A stretch of DNA of 64,000 nucleotides from Apiosordaria backusii (taxonomy: Eukaryota > Ascomycota > Sordariomycetes > Sordariales > Lasiosphaeriaceae): the NCBI GenBank assembly GCA_030549205.1, contig JAUKTV010000003.1, forward strand, positions 682,001 through 746,000, read 5' to 3'. How positions within the stretch are numbered: position 1 is the stretch's first letter; each line of letters begins with the position of its first letter. Both the position numbers and the translations under genes were made by a program. Under the pieces are notes generated by a model that saw only the letters and a list, made by a program, of their open reading frames with translations, was not told the origin of the DNA and did not search any database. Below are positions 1 through 11,009 of this stretch, in pieces.

Positions 1-49
1 ATGATCTGGGTTATAAAGGGGGGTACGGTGCTAATGATGACCAAACTAG

Positions 50-262
50 GTTCTGCCGACCAAGATGACGCTTTCTACGCTGAGGACGCACGTTTGGCGG
101 GGTGGGAACGACATTGTCCTTTATTATAGGGCGAATGGGAAGAAGGAGATTCCGGTGCCGGAGAAGGAGGAGGGCGAGGAGAAGAAGGAGGAGGGCGAGG
201 AGAAGAAGGAGGAGGGGCAGGGGAAGAAGAGTGAGGAGGGGGTCCAGTCACCTGTTGCTTAA
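50..262 (+). CDS. WDR48/Bun107-like protein, C-terminal exon (5' part outside window)
   Basis: This is the last exon of a gene that begins left of the window. A plausible acceptor (ccaaactag) ends at 49, and the open frame from 50 reads VLPTKMTLSTLRTHVW followed by NDIVLYYRANGKKEI. That resembles the C-terminal (DUF3337) segment of WDR48/UAF1 and yeast Bun107, WD40 cofactors that activate ubiquitin-specific proteases. After it comes a low-complexity Glu/Lys tail coded by a roughly 21-bp tandem repeat (about 166-229), and a TAA at 260-262. No WD repeats lie inside the window, so the identification rests on about 30 residues. The gene converges on PET8. The upstream in-frame TAG at 47-49 lies in the presumed intron, which supports the splice. 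The tail is unusually acidic/basic and may vary between strains. Confidence 0.6.
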   Translation, partial: VLPTKMTLSTLRTHVWRGGNDIVLYYRANGKKEIPVPEKEEGEEKKEEGEEKKEEGQGKKSEEGVQSPVA

Positions 263-579
263 TGATTCGGCATTCGAATAAGGAGTTGAGGTCAGGGGTA
301 AAGGCTTGTTTATGCTCGTATATTTCAGCGTTTCTGGGGTCCAAGGTCATTCCATGCCAGTACTAGAAGGCAGACCAAGCGGGGCGTGTAATTATTTTTG
401 GTTGGTATGTCTAGCGTGGTAATTGTACATATTTTTACAGTACAAAGCTTTTCGTTTCAAGTTCCGTATTGTACAACAAGGGGTATCTCTATCATCTAGA
501 TCCATGGTATCTATGCAGTTGAAATATCATATCCCTTTCTATTATTCTTCATTTTCCCTTTCCCGCGTCACCTCATATC
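263..579. other. Intergenic, convergent 3' ends
   Basis: This stretch lies between the stop of the WDR48-like gene and the stop of PET8. It is AT-richer than its surroundings and presumably holds both 3' UTRs. I see no convincing gene on either strand. Confidence 0.6.
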
Positions 580-1514
580 TCATAATATGCTCTCCCTCCC
601 CCTCTTATCCTCCTCCCCCGCAACAGCAAAGGTATTCACCGCCCACTGGTAACTACCCAGGAAGATCGCGCCCCCTATGCTGATCCACATCACCCTCGGC
701 CCTATCCCGGCAAAGAATGGTCTTATCCCGTTTTCTCTGAGGATATCCGTCATGACCTTGAACATGGACTGTTTCTCGGTTGACAGCATCACCCTCGTCT
801 TGAGGACATCCAGGGGTGTTGTGACAGCAGCGGCAAAACCGCCGGCTACCGAGCCGTAAAGAGCTGATTCCGGGGCGGAGACTTCAGTCGATGTAGAACT
901 CGAAGAGCTATCCCCAAACAACCCCCTCCCCGTCCTCTGCTTCCTCGCCCGTCCGTACGACTTTAGTGACTCCCACAGGGGGAACTGCAAAACAGTAAAC
1001 GGCACCTCGCGGATAATCGTAATCGTCCAGCCCCTGTATAGCTCCCTCCAGACCCCCACTGGTCCAATCCTCCCGTACTGTCCCAGGATGTGTCTCAACG
1101 AATTCCAGGATGATCCCCCGTGGTGACCAGCTTGCGCGCGCTGCTTTACGACTTCGGTGGGGACTCGGACGGCGCAGGCGGCGATTTCTCCCAAGGAGGC
1201 GGAGAGCATGTGGTGGTAGGGGTTTTGGGAAGTTTGGTTCGGGGAGGAGGGTAAAGGGGGGAAGTGGGTGGAGAGGAAGGATTTGGAGAATTCGTAGGTG
1301 GAGAAGAAGAAGGCGGCGCCGGGGGCGGAGCCGACGAGACAGGAGCCTACGCCGCGGTAGATGCCGCGGAAGCCGCCGGAGGGGAAGAAGCCGGTGGAGG
1401 ATTGGAGGCGGGTTTTGAGGGTGTCGAGGGGGAAGAGTGTGAGGTCTACTGTTGTGCCGGCTAGGGCGCCGGAGAGGAGGGCAATGCGGAAGGGGGGGGT
1501 GGGGGTTCGGACAT
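580..1514 (-). CDS. PET8: Mitochondrial S-adenosylmethionine carrier (Pet8/SLC25A26 family), start region frameshifted
   Basis: This is a mitochondrial carrier of the inner membrane that imports S-adenosylmethionine for matrix methylation. The three carrier repeats are visible through their signatures PLDTLKTR, PTEVVKQR and PLDVLKTR, and the first repeat begins PPFRIALLSGALAGTTVDL, typical of the Pet8 branch. The carrier frame stays open upstream to 1863, but that would add an odd 116-residue extension running over the neighbour's promoter, and it contains no Met near the carrier core. A well-placed ATG (minus strand, 1514-1512, context CAAAATG) encodes MSEPPPPP and then falls out of frame at a run of eight G on the + strand (1492-1499). 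One extra base there gives MSEPPPPPFRIALL and a protein of about 311 aa, the usual family length. I take 1514 as the start and treat the run as an indel. Identity is secure; the start is inferred. Confidence 0.82.
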
Positions 1515-1802
1515 TTTGGGGGTTGTTGAGAGAGAGGGGTTGGGTGGTTGAGTGAGGGCCGGGATGTGAGAGGGTGAAAGTGAAAGTCGGGGGTCGATTG
1601 GCGATCTCAAAAGTACGGGGACCGACGGGTAACGTCTTGGGGGAGGTTTGTGGTCGGCGTCCCCTCGCCGTTGTCGCAAAGTGAAGATGTCGAGATAAAA
1701 ATTCCCGAGCTCCGGTCCGGCAGGCAAATGCGTCATGGCGGGATGTGGGCTTGGCGCGCCAAGACGCAGGGGTTGAGACGATCAATTCGTTGCTTTTGAA
1801 GG

Positions 1803-1809
1803 TATAAAA
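1803..1809 (+). promoter_or_regulatory. TATA box of the TilS-like gene
   Basis: TATAAAA lies 119 bp upstream of the ATG at 1928, in the right orientation. Its position argues that this stretch is promoter rather than PET8 coding sequence. Confidence 0.4.
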
Positions 1810-1927
1810 GCGTGGACCCCTCACCACTTTCAATGTTGTCCGTTTCACTGTGAAGTTGACCATTGGATCTTGAATTTCCAGGCAGAGTCAAATTTATTGA
1901 CGGGAATCTGCCTCACCCTGCGATGGA

Positions 1928-4240
1928 ATGGGCACGATACCGCCTGTTGTGCACAGCACAGCGAGGGCCATCACACCCCGCGAGTTCCTAGACGCCCTCC
2001 ACGCAACATGTAACCCGCGGTTCCCCTACGACCGTGGGCGCTCTCACAAGCCCATCGCCCTCGCCATCAGCGGCGGCGTCGACTCCATGGCCCTGGCATA
2101 CCTCTCCGCCAAGATTAGACCAACAGACTACTGGTTCAGAGTCGCTGACCACCCCGTCAGCAACCCCGTCGCCTACATCGTCAACCACAACCTGCGCAAG
2201 GGCATGGACCAGGAAGTCAAACAGGTAGCCAAAGCCCTGAATGAGCTCAAGATCTTTGCTACCGTCGCCAAAATCCAGTGGGATCAGGTTTTGGGCAAAG
2301 GCGTCGACCCCAACAAGCTCCCCAACATTGAGACTCTCGCGCGTCAGCAGCGGTACCGGAAACTGGGAGCGCTCTGCCAGAGTTGCAGGACCATGTCTCT
2401 GTTTACCGCTCATCATGAAGACGATCAGTACGAGACGATCCTGATGAGGTTGCTTTCGGGTCATGGATATCGTGGCATGAGAGGGATGCGCCCGGCAACA
2501 GATATCCCCGAGTGCTACAACATGCATGGCGTTTACCAGAGCGGCTTCATTGATGACCAGAAAAGCAAGCACCCGGTTTGGAACCTTTATCCCAATAGGG
2601 CCGAGAGGAACAAGATACTGCGTGCCTTACGGGAAGATGTCAACGTCGACCTGGCCGGGTTTGCTGAGAAGGCTCAGCCGATGATGTGGAGGACTGATCT
2701 TAAGGATGCCTTCTCTGCGGATCAAGACTATGACGAGTGGATTGCTAGGAGCAACAAACCTGCCCCTCCGCTGCCGACCATGGATCTTGAGGACGGCGGC
2801 GTCATGGTCTACCGGCCTCTGATGCACTTTGACAAGGAGCGTTTGATAGCTACGTGCCTCGAGAACAAAGTTCCCTGGTTTGAGGATCACACCAACACAG
2901 ACCCGACGCTGACTATGAGGAATGCTGTGAGGCAAATGTGGAAGAATCACAAGCTTCCAGAGGCGCTCCAGAAGCCGGCGATATTGCGACTGGCGGAGCG
3001 GTGCAGGAAGAGGGTGGCTTTTGAGGAAGCCGAGGCCGATCGTCTGTTGCAAAATGCCCTGATTCCCCATTTTGAACCGAGCACGGGAACGTTGGTGGTA
3101 CAACTGCCAAAGTTTCGACTGCCACGTATCTCGAGACTATCGTCAAAATCACCTGAAGGTCGGCAGAAGCGGTTGGATCATTATAGGTACATCGCTGCCC
3201 TCCTACTCCGCAAACTTCTCTCCATGGTCACGCCCGAAAGAGAACTCAATCAAGCAGCCCAGCTCGATCATCTGGCATCAATGCTGTTCCCATCTCTGGC
3301 ACAAGACGGCACCGAACCACCCCCTCCAAAACCTTACGTCATCTGCGGTGTGCATTTCCTCCCTATGATGGGACCCAACAACCAGCCTTTCCGCTGGCTA
3401 CTCACACGTGCGCCCTATGCCTCCAATGTCCCGCGCCCCTGCACCGAGTTCTACGGCACAGTCATTAAATTGCGATGGGGTAAGTATCCACACCAGTGGA
3501 AGACAAACGGATGGTCATCGTTCAAGCTGTATGACGGTCGCTACTGGATTCGATTGATTACCAGGACACCGGCCAGTCTTTATGTCATGCCGTTTGAGAT
3601 TGAACATCAGAAGCCCTTCAGAGAAGCACTTGATGAACAGAGCAGAAATGACCTCGCGGCTATGCTCAAGCGGTATGCACCTGGGAAGATACGGTATACA
3701 CTGCCTGCTATTTATTCCAAAGTTGACTTGACGGGGATTATGCAACGCGATGAGTACTGGCCGGCTATGGAGGAGTTGTATAAGTATGGGCCTTTGCGGA
3801 AGCGGACTGCCGATGGTAAATGGGTCGAAGATGACGTCAAAAATGGCGAAGAGGAGGGCAGTACTGAAGGGGAAGAGTCAGAAGTGAGAGAAGGAGAGCT
3901 GCTACACTCGTCCCCAAGCAAACGAGCCAGATTGATGCAGGCATGGGCTTGGGAGGATGATTTGAGAGAGAAGAGCGAGGAGAAGCCGCCACAATTGTTG
4001 GCGCTCCCGACCCTGGGGATTCAGCTGCCGGGGTTGGAAGACTGGGTGAGGTGGGAGATCCGCTATAGAAAAGTTGAGCCGCAGATGCTGCACATGGTGA
4101 AGCGGAGGAAATTTATGCCCAGGCGGAGGAAGGTTAGGGGAGAGATCAGGATGTCGTATCGGCATATGTTGTTCTCGGGGCTGATAAAGCCGAGATATCC
4201 AAGTCTGAGAAGACGTCGTGAGATGTCAAAGTCGAAATAA
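1928..4240 (+). CDS. TilS-like tRNA(Ile)-lysidine synthase, PP-loop ATPase
   Basis: This is a single-exon gene of 770 aa. The N-terminal domain has the PP-loop ISGGVDSMALAYL (about residues 47-59), the ATP-pyrophosphatase signature, followed by family blocks such as YIVNHNLRKG and the metal/substrate segment TAHHEDDQYETILMRLLSGHG. In bacteria TilS converts C34 of tRNA-Ile(CAU) to lysidine. Fungal homologues are usually taken to act on mitochondrial tRNA, which is an inference here. The C-terminal half is long, rich in basic and acidic stretches, and ends in an Arg/Lys-rich tail (RRRREMSKSK), much larger than bacterial TilS. The ATG at 1928 opens the frame and begins an N-terminus without a clear cleavable targeting sequence. 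The gene is divergent from PET8. Confidence 0.85.
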   Translation: MGTIPPVVHSTARAITPREFLDALHATCNPRFPYDRGRSHKPIALAISGGVDSMALAYLSAKIRPTDYWFRVADHPVSNPVAYIVNHNLRKGMDQEVKQVAKALNELKIFATVAKIQWDQVLGKGVDPNKLPNIETLARQQRYRKLGALCQSCRTMSLFTAHHEDDQYETILMRLLSGHGYRGMRGMRPATDIPECYNMHGVYQSGFIDDQKSKHPVWNLYPNRAERNKILRALREDVNVDLAGFAEKAQPMMWRTDLKDAFSADQDYDEWIARSNKPAPPLPTMDLEDGGVMVYRPLMHFDKERLIATCLENKVPWFEDHTNTDPTLTMRNAVRQMWKNHKLPEALQKPAILRLAERCRKRVAFEEAEADRLLQNALIPHFEPSTGTLVVQLPKFRLPRISRLSSKSPEGRQKRLDHYRYIAALLLRKLLSMVTPERELNQAAQLDHLASMLFPSLAQDGTEPPPPKPYVICGVHFLPMMGPNNQPFRWLLTRAPYASNVPRPCTEFYGTVIKLRWGKYPHQWKTNGWSSFKLYDGRYWIRLITRTPASLYVMPFEIEHQKPFREALDEQSRNDLAAMLKRYAPGKIRYTLPAIYSKVDLTGIMQRDEYWPAMEELYKYGPLRKRTADGKWVEDDVKNGEEEGSTEGEESEVREGELLHSSPSKRARLMQAWAWEDDLREKSEEKPPQLLALPTLGIQLPGLEDWVRWEIRYRKVEPQMLHMVKRRKFMPRRRKVRGEIRMSYRHMLFSGLIKPRYPSLRRRREMSKSK

Positions 4241-4403
4241 AGATACAAAATGCGCTGTAAGAATAGTGGCCAGTCGGCAGCATTCCCGACCCACGTGGTG
4301 GTGTCTGGGCGGTTATGCAGGGCGATCGTGATTAACGGTTGCCCCTCCCTGCAGCAAGCTTAAGGTGAGCCTCGATGTGAACTTCACAGATACAAACACC
4401 TTG

Positions 4404-6118
4404 ATGGATGAAACCCAACATCAGCCGGTGCGCCAGCGCTATGTTCACAGTTGCTGGGGCTCTTCGACATCATTTTTTGCCCTTGGGCTATCCGCTGTTC
4501 TCATCACTGCGCTGCTGGTTCAATTAGTCAACCAAAATTTGATAAGCACAGCCAACATGAAGCATAACGCGCTACCCAGCGTGAGCACTCTCACAACTGC
4601 AATACTTTCCACGTTTGGTATTACACATGCCTCAAACCCACCGCAGCGGCTCGACAATGAAGACTTCACAATCGATCTCTCCTGGTACCCCCCCAAACCC
4701 TCCCCAATAACCAATCTCACCACCGTTATCAACAGCACCGGCGTGTGGGGTTTCATTTTCAACAACTCCCACACCCCCGACTCCCAATATGGCACTTACA
4801 ACTGGTGCAACATGCCTCATGTCCGCAAGAGAGAATATCCTAGACCCTCCTCAGAATACGAACTCGTCTACGTCGAAGTGGTCAGTCACCTCTTCTCCCC
4901 TTCACTATCCCTATCTAACTTGGTTTAGATCCACCGCCACCACCTCCGGACTCCCTATGCATCCAACGCCTTCCCTATCGAACCCGAACCCTGGAATTGC
5001 GATGACATCGGCCTCTTCCAATATTCCTCCCCTCTCACTCCAAATTCCCACGAATCCACCCCCTCTTACCACTCCCCCTTCACCTCCCCAATGAACCCCT
5101 TTCTCCCCTCCCCAGCCGGCCTCCAAGGCTCCTGCAACTTTCCCCAAATCACCCTCCCCGGCCTATCCGATTCCTTCCAACACGGCCGAGACCTCTCCTC
5201 TGTCTACGCCCCCCTCATCAAATCAAACTACTACACCAACAAAGTCGAGTTCCGTGTAACCAACAACCCCATCACCTCCCAAGTAGCCGGTGCTTTACTC
5301 TCCGGCTTCATGCCCGCCAAAGGCAGTAGCAGCAGCAACAGCATCCCGTTGATGGTTCAAAATAAAGAGATCGACTCTCTCGAGCCAAAATACCCCTGCC
5401 CTGCGTCCCGTCAACTCTTCTCAGCAATCCAATCCACCCCAGAATGGAAACGACATTTATCCCTATCAAAAGAGCTCTTTTCTCAATTAGATGCGGTGTC
5501 AGGCGTCCCACCAACGGACGACGGCTTCCACGTTAGTTTCGACCACTATTATGACAATCTATCAGCGAAGCAATGCCATTCTCGACCGTTGCCTTGTTCT
5601 GTTGATGACAAGGGAAGGTGTATAACCCAAGAGATGGCAGATGCAGTGTACAGACTTGGGCAGTGGGAGTACAGCTACCTCTATCGGGGGTCTGAAGAGG
5701 CGTTGAAGGCGGCTGTGGCAAGTTACGGGGTTTGGATTGCTGAGTTGGTGGGACACATCACCCAGGTCGTCAGAGGGAAAGGCGGGGTGAGGTACAGGCA
5801 CAATATCGCTCATGATGGGAGTATCTCCCGGTTGCTGAGCATACTCCAAATCGAAGAGATGCACTGGCCGGGCATGGGGGCTGAGGTTGTTTTTGAGGTT
5901 TGGAAACATAAAAAAACGGGAGGGAGTATGTGAGGGTGCTATATGGCGGCCAGATTTTGAAGTCAAGTTCGCCAATGTTAAAGGGTGATCAAGAGGGGAT
6001 GATATCGGTGGAAAAGGTGGTGGGATATTTAGGGGGTTTAATTGGGCTGGGAGAGGAGGACGGGAAGATGAGGCATGATGTAAGGGAGCTGTGTAATGCC
6101 CCTGTGGCAGGGAGATAA
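4404..6118 (+). CDS. Histidine acid phosphatase-family membrane protein, frameshifted near the 3' end
   Basis: Exons are 4404-4880 and 4929-5933, joined by a 48-nt phase-0 intron; after a frameshift, the frame continues to a stop at 6116-6118. The N-terminus carries one membrane segment (FALGLSAVLITALLVQLVN), giving a signal-anchor topology. The branch-2 histidine phosphatase signature is a variant, IHRHHLRTPYASN (RHH-x-R-T-P rather than RHG-x-R-x-P), formed across the splice junction at about residue 160. The C-terminal proton-donor motif is in AHDGSISRLL. The frame stops at TGA 5931-5933, yet the -1 frame resumes without a gap as YVRVLYGGQILKSSSP and runs to TAA, the expected family C-terminus. 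The break lies at seven A (5910-5916); one more A restores the frame. Substrate is unknown. The gene converges on BET4 53 bp away. Confidence 0.78.
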
Positions 6119-6170
6119 TGGCTTGGGTTGTCAAGAATCAAGCTTTGGTATCAATTCAGGAATCTGCTTA

Positions 6171-7597
6171 TTACCCGCTCCCACCAGGGAGGAGCTCAGT
6201 CAGCCCGTAATCCCTCTCAAAATCTACCCACCTCCCCATCCTCATCGGATCTAGCTCTTTCAGCTTCTTCAACCAGCATATCAGGTCCTGTCTCTCTTCC
6301 TCTTCAGGCTTTCGCTCCTCCAACTGACACAACCCGAGCGTATACTCCAACAACGCCTCATAGATCAGCTTGACATCCTCGTAATCCTCCAGCAGATCCT
6401 TGATCTCTGTAATCTCGTTCGTGAGATACTCTACCCTGTCCTCCAACGTCAAAGTAGGCACGGTCGGCCGCCCAACTGGACTGACGAGGTTGTCGACTAG
6501 AAACTGGTGATAGGACCACAGCGACTGGTCCTCTGGGCCGACATTGAGGGCTTCCCGAATTTGGTTCAGTTCTGTCATTTTGTCAACAAAAGTTCACTTG
6601 TTTTAGCAAAGAGAACATACCAGCATCCAAGAAGTCCCTCCTCTCCTTCTCCCCCGCCCCCCTCTCATCCAACAACCTCGGAATTAGCTTACTCCTGCTA
6701 TGCCAAGCCGAGAAATTGCTCAAATCAGCCCGAATCATTCGGTCGGTATACGCAAACTCGCTCTCCACCAACGACTCTCCCCCAAGCTCCTTGCTCTCCA
6801 ACTGGGAGACAACATACCGTCTATATCCCCACGCGTGAAAATTCCGGCGGTCTTTGGCAAGCATTTTGCTAGCCAAACCCAACTCCTCTTGCCAGATTTT
6901 CTTCGCGATGGGAACCGGTAGGAGGAGGATGGACTGGTCAAGGATCCACAGTCGATAAGACCAGATCCAGTAGCATTTTGGGGACTCGAGGAGGAGAGGG
7001 ATGGTGAAGAAGAGCTCTGACTTGATGATCTCCAAGTCTTTTTTCTGGGCCTCTTCGTCATCTTGTGGTGTAGGTTGTTGTGGTGCGACAGTAGCAGTAG
7101 TGTCAAGGTCAGCTGTTGTACCACTCTTCCCAGTTGTCGGGGAGGCTCGGCTGGGCGGGGTCCTTGTCAAAGAGGAGGACAACGACGCGGCGGAACACGT
7201 TGTTGTAGTGCCGCACCGAGAAGAACTCGAGCACGCCCTCCAGCATGAGGACCCATCCGATCGTCTTGAGAATAAGCCAGAAATTAGCGTACGCCTGCGG
7301 ACGTTCCATACTGTGTAGTACTCGGGGTTGAGTTTCAGAAGCTTGGTGGTGAGGTCAAAGGTGTCGCGGGAGTAGTCCGAGGCGGCGACGAGCTTGCGGA
7401 GGTGGGACTCGAGGTCGCGGTATTTTTGTATGCGCTCGAGGTCCTGCTGCTTCTGGGCTTCGGTGCGGACGCGCGAGGTGCGGGCTATGCCGTGCTGGGA
7501 GCCGCCTTGCTTTTGGGCTTGTTTAGTTAATTGTCTGTTGTTTTGGGAGCAGGAAGACTTGAGAAACAGGCGTCAAAAGGGGGCTTACATCGGCCAT
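6171..7597 (-). CDS. BET4: Rab geranylgeranyltransferase (type II) alpha subunit
   Basis: Three exons: 7597-7589 (a 9-nt first exon coding Met-Ala-Asp), 7509-6621 and 6571-6171, giving 432 aa. The protein begins MADQGGSQHGIARTSRVRTE, typical of the family, then shows prenyltransferase alpha (PPTA) repeats: YYTVWNVRR, CYWIWSYRLWIL, NFHAWGYRRYVV, NFSAWHSRSKLI and SLWSYHQFLV. With Bet2 and an escort protein it attaches geranylgeranyl groups to Rab GTPases in the cytosol. Between repeats 1 and 2 lies a Ser/Thr-rich low-complexity linker, also seen in related filamentous fungi. The micro-exon start is preferred because it supplies an ATG and a phase-0 junction at acceptor 7510. The gene is divergent from AMA1. 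Confidence 0.9.
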
Positions 7598-8326
7598 GAT
7601 CTGATGTTGTGACTGCTCGAGATGGTGTCGCGTGGAGGATAGGTATGGTTAGTGGTTCAAATGACGTCGGGCGCTTGCTCAATAAGGTTACAGCACAGTG
7701 TGGCATTCGTCAGCAGTTGTTGCGGGGCTTTATCGATAAGAGCTTTGGTTGCATAGGGGGCTGAGCTAAGCGGGTCAACCCCTGAAGCCCCTGAATGCTC
7801 CTGCCTTCAACACCACCGCGGGGCACATTCCATGATTGAAACGGAAGAGCGGGAAACTCATCGAGCACCTTCCTTCACAACCAAAATGTGCCGTCACGAG
7901 GAACAAGATGGCCAAGAGGCGGGCAGGTGCCTTCCTGCCCGTCCCACACCGGCAACAGGTCTCCGATGACTTGGATGACCTTCGTCTGCTCGGCATCTGC
8001 ATCTCTTCTCGATTCCTAGGACCATCATTCCCGAATATTGATACGCCATATCAGACTTGGCATCAGGGTACTCTTATCCAGTCCGGTGATTTACGCATGG
8101 AGTTGTCGGTCATCACCGATCGAACTGCTTTCTGATCATCCGGACCCGCATCGATACTGTCGTCTCGATTCCCCGACGGCTTCAACTTTCGGTTCTTGCG
8201 GGTCCTGTACACTCGCTAGGTCTTTGAAATATCATTTGTCACTCTCATCAGTATTCGCATCTTTCCCACATCGCTTTTCTCCCCCAAGCTTTCTTCAAAT
8301 TCCGGTATTGGTGCCGCAGCTTCGCT
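7598..8326. promoter_or_regulatory. Divergent intergenic region BET4/AMA1
   Basis: This 0.73-kb stretch separates the two divergent start codons and must hold both promoters and 5' UTRs. No gene or clear regulatory motif was recognised. Confidence 0.5.
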
Positions 8327-11009
8327 ATGGGCGCCATACGCAACACCGACAGTGGCCTCACGCCAGGAAAAAAGAGCACCATGAGCCGTGGGGTTCCATA
8401 CAATCACAGGTCACGTCGTAAAAGGTCCGCCAGCTACCCCTCCAACCCAAGAGATTCAGGTTACGGCTCGCTGGAATCATGTAGCTCGAGTCACGAGACG
8501 CCAAAGGACACTTATGAGCCTCAGACTCCCCCTGAAGTTCTTGAGCTTCCCCTGAAAATCAAGAAGCAAGGACGTCCCTTTGCCGACCTGTGTATGAACT
8601 GTGATGGCAACTCTTCAGAAGACGAGGGCCATCTAAAGGACGACGGGGAACAGACCCCAAAAACCGAAAGTTCTCCGGAGACTATCACCCCTCCGCCTGC
8701 GCGGTACCACCGGAACACCGTCGCTTTGCCAGTCAACTACCCCCGTCCACGGCCTGCCTTGTCCACGTCACTTTCGTTCGACACAAGCCCGGCGCTTCCG
8801 CGAAGAACTGCCAACAGCACTCCGGGGCCCAGCTCTTCCTGGTCCCGCTTGCCAGACCGTTTTATTCCTGCCAGACCCAGAGAGAGAGAAACTCAGACGG
8901 AGAGGTACAGGACTAGGAAGCCAGCGAACCAACTGACGCGAGCCGAGAGGCTTCTAAGGCACAAGGGAGCCGCCGAGGACGCCTTTTGCTACCGCCGCCA
9001 TGTTCCAAGTGCTCCCATTATCGGCGACCTCCTTGATCGTGGCGAGCCTGTCCACCATGATGGCATTAGATATGTCCCAAGTAAGTCGGCCTGGTCAGAC
9101 AGTACAGCGCGACTGGAAACCACTGACAATACCCTCCAGCTCCTACCGTTCTCGGACCTCGTGATCAAAATGGCAACCACAATGGCGACAGGCAGATCAG
9201 TCACGGTGCAGTATGGAGTGTCGGGGGTATGGCTCCTGGAAGCGCCGCTGTTAACAATGGCCGAGGTCAGCTGGTCACGAGTAGTACGAACGCCAGGCAT
9301 TTCCGATCCAACTTTCCCATGCTGCAGCCGAAGCCTAACGAGCAACGGGAAAAATACGGTGCTCGCATCGCTGTGGCTCTCGGCTTGGATCGTGCTGAGA
9401 AGGTACTTAAGATCAGCCTCCCTCAACGGGTCAACGTCAACCCCCTCAATCCACACAATCCTACAAAATGGAACGGCGTTCAGTGGGTGAAGGACCAGCC
9501 AACTACAGCTGCAGCATCTGGCAAGCCATCTAAGAAGCGGAAGCTACCATTCGCGGCTTTCAAGTCAGTTGGCACCAATCAACAGTTGTAACAAGATAAC
9601 TGACCAGGAACAGGGTCCTGGATGCTCCCAACCTACGAGACGACTTTTATTGTTCAGTACTGGCATTCTCATACATCAACAACACCCTTGCTATCGGGCT
9701 GGGTGATATGGTGTACGGTTGGTCTGAGCACGGCGGTGTACAATTGTTGAACAAGGGTGCGCGAGTCGCACATTACGAGCACCTCGATGGGCCAAGTCAT
9801 ATTACCAGCGTCGCCTTTTCAAGTACCGAAGGGGAATCAGCTATCTTAGCCATCGGAAGGTCAAACGGCACGCTGTCGCTCATGTCGTTGAAAGACAAAC
9901 CGGACCAGGGCGAGAGACATGGTGCCAGCCGGATACCTCGATTCGAACTGTCACTCGACTCACCCGTCTCTTGTCTCAGCTGGAGGCCTTGTCTCAATCG
10001 AGACAGAGCGTCCAAAGGTCTGTCTGTGGATGACACCAGCCTGTTTCCCCATCGAACCTTGCTCGTTCATGAAGACCTGCTTGTAGGGACAGACGAAGGC
10101 CGTGTCCTCCTCTACGCGGTTGAATGGCCAAGTGCGGAGGAAAGGGAAGTGTGCGGTTTAGATGGAGGAATGACTCTCTTGTTGAACATCCAAGTCCATT
10201 CTCAGCAGATCTGCGGATTGGCTTGGTGCCCGAAGGGGCATTATTTTGCTACAGGAGCCAACGACAACCTGTGTTGTCTTTTGGACTACAATGAACTATG
10301 CTCCAACATGAACGAGGCCGACAATGATTCTTCAGATGAGTCCGGCTTAGCCGAATTGGAGCGTCCAAGTGACGACTTGACGGAGTCAAGAGGGGACATG
10401 CCTGATAACCGAATCAGATACATCAAATCGGACGGGGTGAAGTACAAGTGGAGACACGGTGCTGCGGTCAAGGCGATTGCCTTTTGTCCCTGGCAGGAAG
10501 GGTTGGTGGCAACAGGCGGAGGATCCAACGACAAGTGTATTCACTTCTTTCACACCAAATCGGGCGCAGCACTGGCAACCATCTCCGTGTCAGCCCAAGT
10601 CACCAGCTTGATCTGGTCCACCACTCGACGGGAAATCGCAGCCACGTTTGGATACGCGTCGCCCGAGCATCCGGTCCGCATCGCCGTATTTTCGTGGCCG
10701 GACTGCCGCCAGGTCGCGGCCGTACCATGGCCCAGGGAGCACCGTGCGCTGTATGCCATTCCCTATCCTAGTGGTCCTGAAGAGGAGCGGCGGACCGAGA
10801 GGGGCTACTTGGACGAGCTGAATCCCAAGAGGCGCTACAAGATGGAAGGCTGCATTATGGTCGCGGCAAGCGATAATAGCGTCCGGTTTCACGAAGTGTG
10901 GGGGCGGGACGATAAAGTGGCCACTATGGGCGGCGTCGGCATGCTGGGCGGCAGCGACATCTTGGAGGGCCTTCAGGGGATTGACAAGGAGGGGGATGTT
11001 ATTCGTTGA
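8327..11009 (+). CDS. AMA1: Meiosis-specific APC/C activator, Cdc20/Cdh1 family (Ama1/Mfr1-like)
   Basis: Three exons: 8327-9080, 9140-9563 and 9614-11009, giving 857 aa with frame-consistent junctions. The disordered N-terminus carries a C-box (LPDRFIP, about residues 175-181), the APC/C-binding motif of Cdc20/Cdh1 activators. The WD40 part opens at VLDAPNLRDDFY, the hallmark block of this family, and continues with blades such as ICGLAWCPKGHYFATGANDN and AIAFCPWQEGLVATGGGSND. The protein ends in Ile-Arg, the IR tail that docks on the TPR subunit APC3. In yeasts Ama1/Mfr1 directs APC/C during meiosis and spore formation; that role here is by homology. Acidic inserts sit between blades (about 10310-10410). 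Intron 2 (9564-9613) begins GTCAGT and intron 1 (9081-9139) GTAAGT. Confidence 0.9.

Noticed and set aside
1110..1555. Arg/Gly- and Glu-rich open frames on the + strand
   Set aside because: They are antisense to the PET8 carrier core and have only codon-skew composition.
1515..1863. 116-residue N-terminal extension of PET8
   Set aside because: No Met between 1863 and the carrier core, composition unlike a targeting peptide followed by a carrier, and overlap with the TilS-gene TATA box.
5910..5917. Programmed -1 frameshift at AAAAAAAC in the histidine phosphatase
   Set aside because: In the incoming frame the P-site codon would slip from AAA to TAA, a poor re-pairing. A one-base homopolymer error is simpler.
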